Shown here: positions 62,581 to 64,000 of the stretch, in pieces
How the letters are laid out: each line of letters opens with the position of its first letter
Position numbering within the stretch: position 1 is the stretch's first letter
Origin: Chromatiaceae bacterium
GTDB taxonomy: Bacteria > Pseudomonadota > Gammaproteobacteria > Chromatiales > Chromatiaceae
Direction: 5' to 3'
DNA length: 64,000 nt
NCBI GenBank assembly: GCA_024235315.1
Contig: JACKMP010000004.1
Span: 124,001-188,000 of the forward strand
Notes under the pieces: model-generated
The model's input: the letters and a program-made list of their open reading frames with translations, nothing else
Database searches by the model: none
What the model was told of the DNA's origin: nothing
Program-made: the position numbers and the translations under genes

Positions 62581-62589
62581 TGCTATAAT
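62581..62589 (+). promoter_or_regulatory. Extended -10 promoter of infA
   Basis: TGCTATAAT, a perfect TATAAT with the extended TGn element, lies 54 bp before the infA start. The -35 region is weak, as expected for an extended -10 promoter. The leader contains a GGTAGC / GCTACC hairpin at 62603-62624. Confidence 0.65.
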
Positions 62590-62642
62590 TTTGCGCCTCT
62601 TGGGTAGCACGCCGTGGCGCTACCATCGTTCGGACGGGATCA

Positions 62643-62861
62643 ATGGCGAAAGAAGACGTAATCGAAATGGAAGGCACCGTGGTGGACACGTTGCCGAATA
62701 CGATGTTCCGGGTGGAACTGGAGAACGGTCACGTCGTGACTGCGCATATCTCCGGCAAGATGCGCAAGCACTACATCCGCATCCTGACCGGTGACAAGGT
62801 CAAGGTTGAACTCACACCCTACGACCTGAGCAAAGGCCGCATCGTCTACCGGGAACGCTGA
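62643..62861 (+). CDS. infA: Translation initiation factor IF-1
   Basis: Binds the 30S A site during initiation. 72 residues of OB-fold, MAKEDVIEMEGTVVDTLPNT to DLSKGRIVYRER, nearly invariant across Gammaproteobacteria. Preceded by its own extended -10 promoter. Convergent with clpA, as in E. coli (without the serW tRNA). Confidence 0.98.
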   Translation: MAKEDVIEMEGTVVDTLPNTMFRVELENGHVVTAHISGKMRKHYIRILTGDKVKVELTPYDLSKGRIVYRER

Positions 62862-62907
62862 CAACCGACCAGATCAGCAGGGCGCCTGTCCGCCCGCGGC
62901 CTGCGCC

Positions 62908-64000
62908 TCAGTGTACCGCCGTCTCTTCGATTTCGAACGCCAGTTCCGCGTCGTCCACAGAGATCCGAACCCTACCCCCGTGTGACAGCCGGCCGAACAG
63001 CAGCTCCTCGGCCAGGGGCTTCTTGATGTGTTCCTGGATAACCCGCGCCATCGGCCTGGCCCCCATCTGCGGGTCGTAGCCTTTTTCAGCCATCCAGTCC
63101 CGTACACCGGCATCGACTGTCATGCTGACGTGTTTTTCCTCCAGCTGCTGTTCCAACTCGAACAGGAACTTGTCAACGACGCTGAGGATGGTCGCCCTGT
63201 CCAGGCCGTTGAACTGAATGATCGCATCCAGACGGTTGCGGAATTCGGGGGTGAACAGCTTGCGGATCGCGGACATCGCGTCGCTGCTGTGATCCTGCGT
63301 GGTAAAACCGATCGATGCCCGTGTCGCCTCGCTGGCCCCGGCATTCGTCGTCATGATCAGTATCACGTTGCGAAAATCCGCCTTGCGCCCGTTGTTGTCG
63401 GTCAAGGTTCCATGGTCCATCACCTGCAGCAGCAGATTGAACACATCCGGGTGCGCCTTCTCGACCTCATCGAGCAGCAACACCGAATGTGGGTGCTTGT
63501 TGATTTCTTCGGTCAGCAGTCCGCCCTGGTCGAAACCGACATAGCCCGGAGGCGCACCGATCAGGCGCGAAACGGTATGCCGCTCCATGTATTCGGACAT
63601 GTCGAATCGGATCAGCTCGAGCCCGAGCACGCGGGCGAGCTGCCGCGTCACTTCGGTCTTGCCAACACCGGTCGGGCCGGCGAACAGGAAATTGCCCACC
63701 GGCTTTTGTTCGTTTCCAAGTCCGGATCGGTTCATGCGGATCGCCGATGACAGCGCGTCGATGGCCTCATCCTGCCCGAAAACCACCATCTGCAGATCGC
63801 GCTTGAGGTTACGCAGTGCCTCCGTATCGCTCGAAGACACCTTGCGCGGCGGGATGCGCGCAATTTTTGCCACTACCGTCTCCACGTCAGCGACCGAGAC
63901 CGTCTTCTTGCGCTTTGACACCGGCAGCAGCTGGTTGGCCGCACCAGCCTCGTCGATCACGTCGATCGCCTTGTCCGGCATATGCCGGTCATTGATGTAC
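62908..64000 (-). CDS. clpA: ClpA ATPase subunit (N-terminal part outside window)
   Basis: AAA+ unfoldase of the ClpAP protease that receives N-degron substrates through ClpS. About 364 C-terminal residues are present: end of D1 (RHMPDKAIDVIDEAGAA), D2 Walker A GPTGVGKTEVTR, Walker B SVLLLDEVEKAHP, and sensor 2 GARPMARVI. The gene enters from the right edge. A ClpS gene, if adjacent, would lie beyond the window. Confidence 0.95.
   Translation of the reverse strand, partial: YINDRHMPDKAIDVIDEAGAANQLLPVSKRKKTVSVADVETVVAKIARIPPRKVSSSDTEALRNLKRDLQMVVFGQDEAIDALSSAIRMNRSGLGNEQKPVGNFLFAGPTGVGKTEVTRQLARVLGLELIRFDMSEYMERHTVSRLIGAPPGYVGFDQGGLLTEEINKHPHSVLLLDEVEKAHPDVFNLLLQVMDHGTLTDNNGRKADFRNVILIMTTNAGASEATRASIGFTTQDHSSDAMSAIRKLFTPEFRNRLDAIIQFNGLDRATILSVVDKFLFELEQQLEEKHVSMTVDAGVRDWMAEKGYDPQMGARPMARVIQEHIKKPLAEELLFGRLSHGGRVRISVDDAELAFEIEETAVH

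Overview
The window looks like chromosome of a GC-rich gammaproteobacterium. Gene order repeatedly matches Escherichia coli and relatives: tmk-mltG-pabC-fabF-acpP-fabG-fabD-fabH-plsX-rpmF-yceD, dksA-gluQ, uvrY-uvrC-pgsA-tRNA-Gly-tRNA-Cys-tRNA-Leu, serS-rarA-lolA-ftsK, trxB, and aat-infA-clpA. The extra content (exosortase A exopolysaccharide locus, Na+-pumping oxaloacetate decarboxylase, bpt, truncated globin) fits an environmental, perhaps Chromatiales-like organism. That placement is inference and no species is claimed.

Layout. 1-8.7 kb: thymidylate kinase and the fatty-acid/phospholipid initiation cluster, all on the minus strand. 8.7-12.1 kb: oadGAB, a biotin-dependent sodium pump. 12.4-12.9 kb: Maf/YceF on the plus strand. 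12.9-24.2 kb: a nine-gene minus-strand XrtA (exosortase A) locus with polysaccharide export lipoprotein, chain-length protein, tyrosine autokinase, outer-membrane protein, AAA ATPase, WecB, deacetylase, exosortase-EpsI fusion and amidotransferase. 24.4-29.0 kb: CysZ-like protein, aminotransferase, HAD phosphatase, dksA, gluQ and globin. 29.1-41.9 kb: an accessory type I secretion operon (ABC exporter, adaptor, unknown 144-aa protein, 2519-aa RTX giant, glycosyltransferase). 42.2-49.4 kb: CBS protein, four tRNAs (Leu, Cys, Gly, Ser), pgsA, uvrC, a family-5-type uracil-DNA glycosylase, uvrY and a Bax-inhibitor-1 protein. 49.4-57 kb: AEC transporter, serS, DUF190-crcB, rarA, lolA, ftsK. 57-64 kb: ald, trxB, a YcgR-like PilZ protein, a GNAT-aat-bpt operon, infA and the C-terminal part of clpA, cut by the window end.

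How genes work together. The fab/plsX block makes acyl-ACP and starts phospholipid synthesis. The XrtA block would make and export an exopolysaccharide and process PEP-CTERM proteins, although no PEP-CTERM substrate was seen in the window. Aat, Bpt and ClpA belong to the bacterial N-degron pathway. The most novel-looking unit is the T1SS-RTX operon. Its exporter has a degenerate peptidase domain. The giant protein combines an unrecognised N-terminal region with a hydrophobic hairpin, RTX repeats, two Ig/cadherin-like domains, an FG-GAP repeat region and an exact-length 110-residue tandem duplication. The operon also holds an unknown small protein and a glycosyltransferase directly downstream. 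All functional statements rest on reading motifs and gene order by eye; no database search was run.
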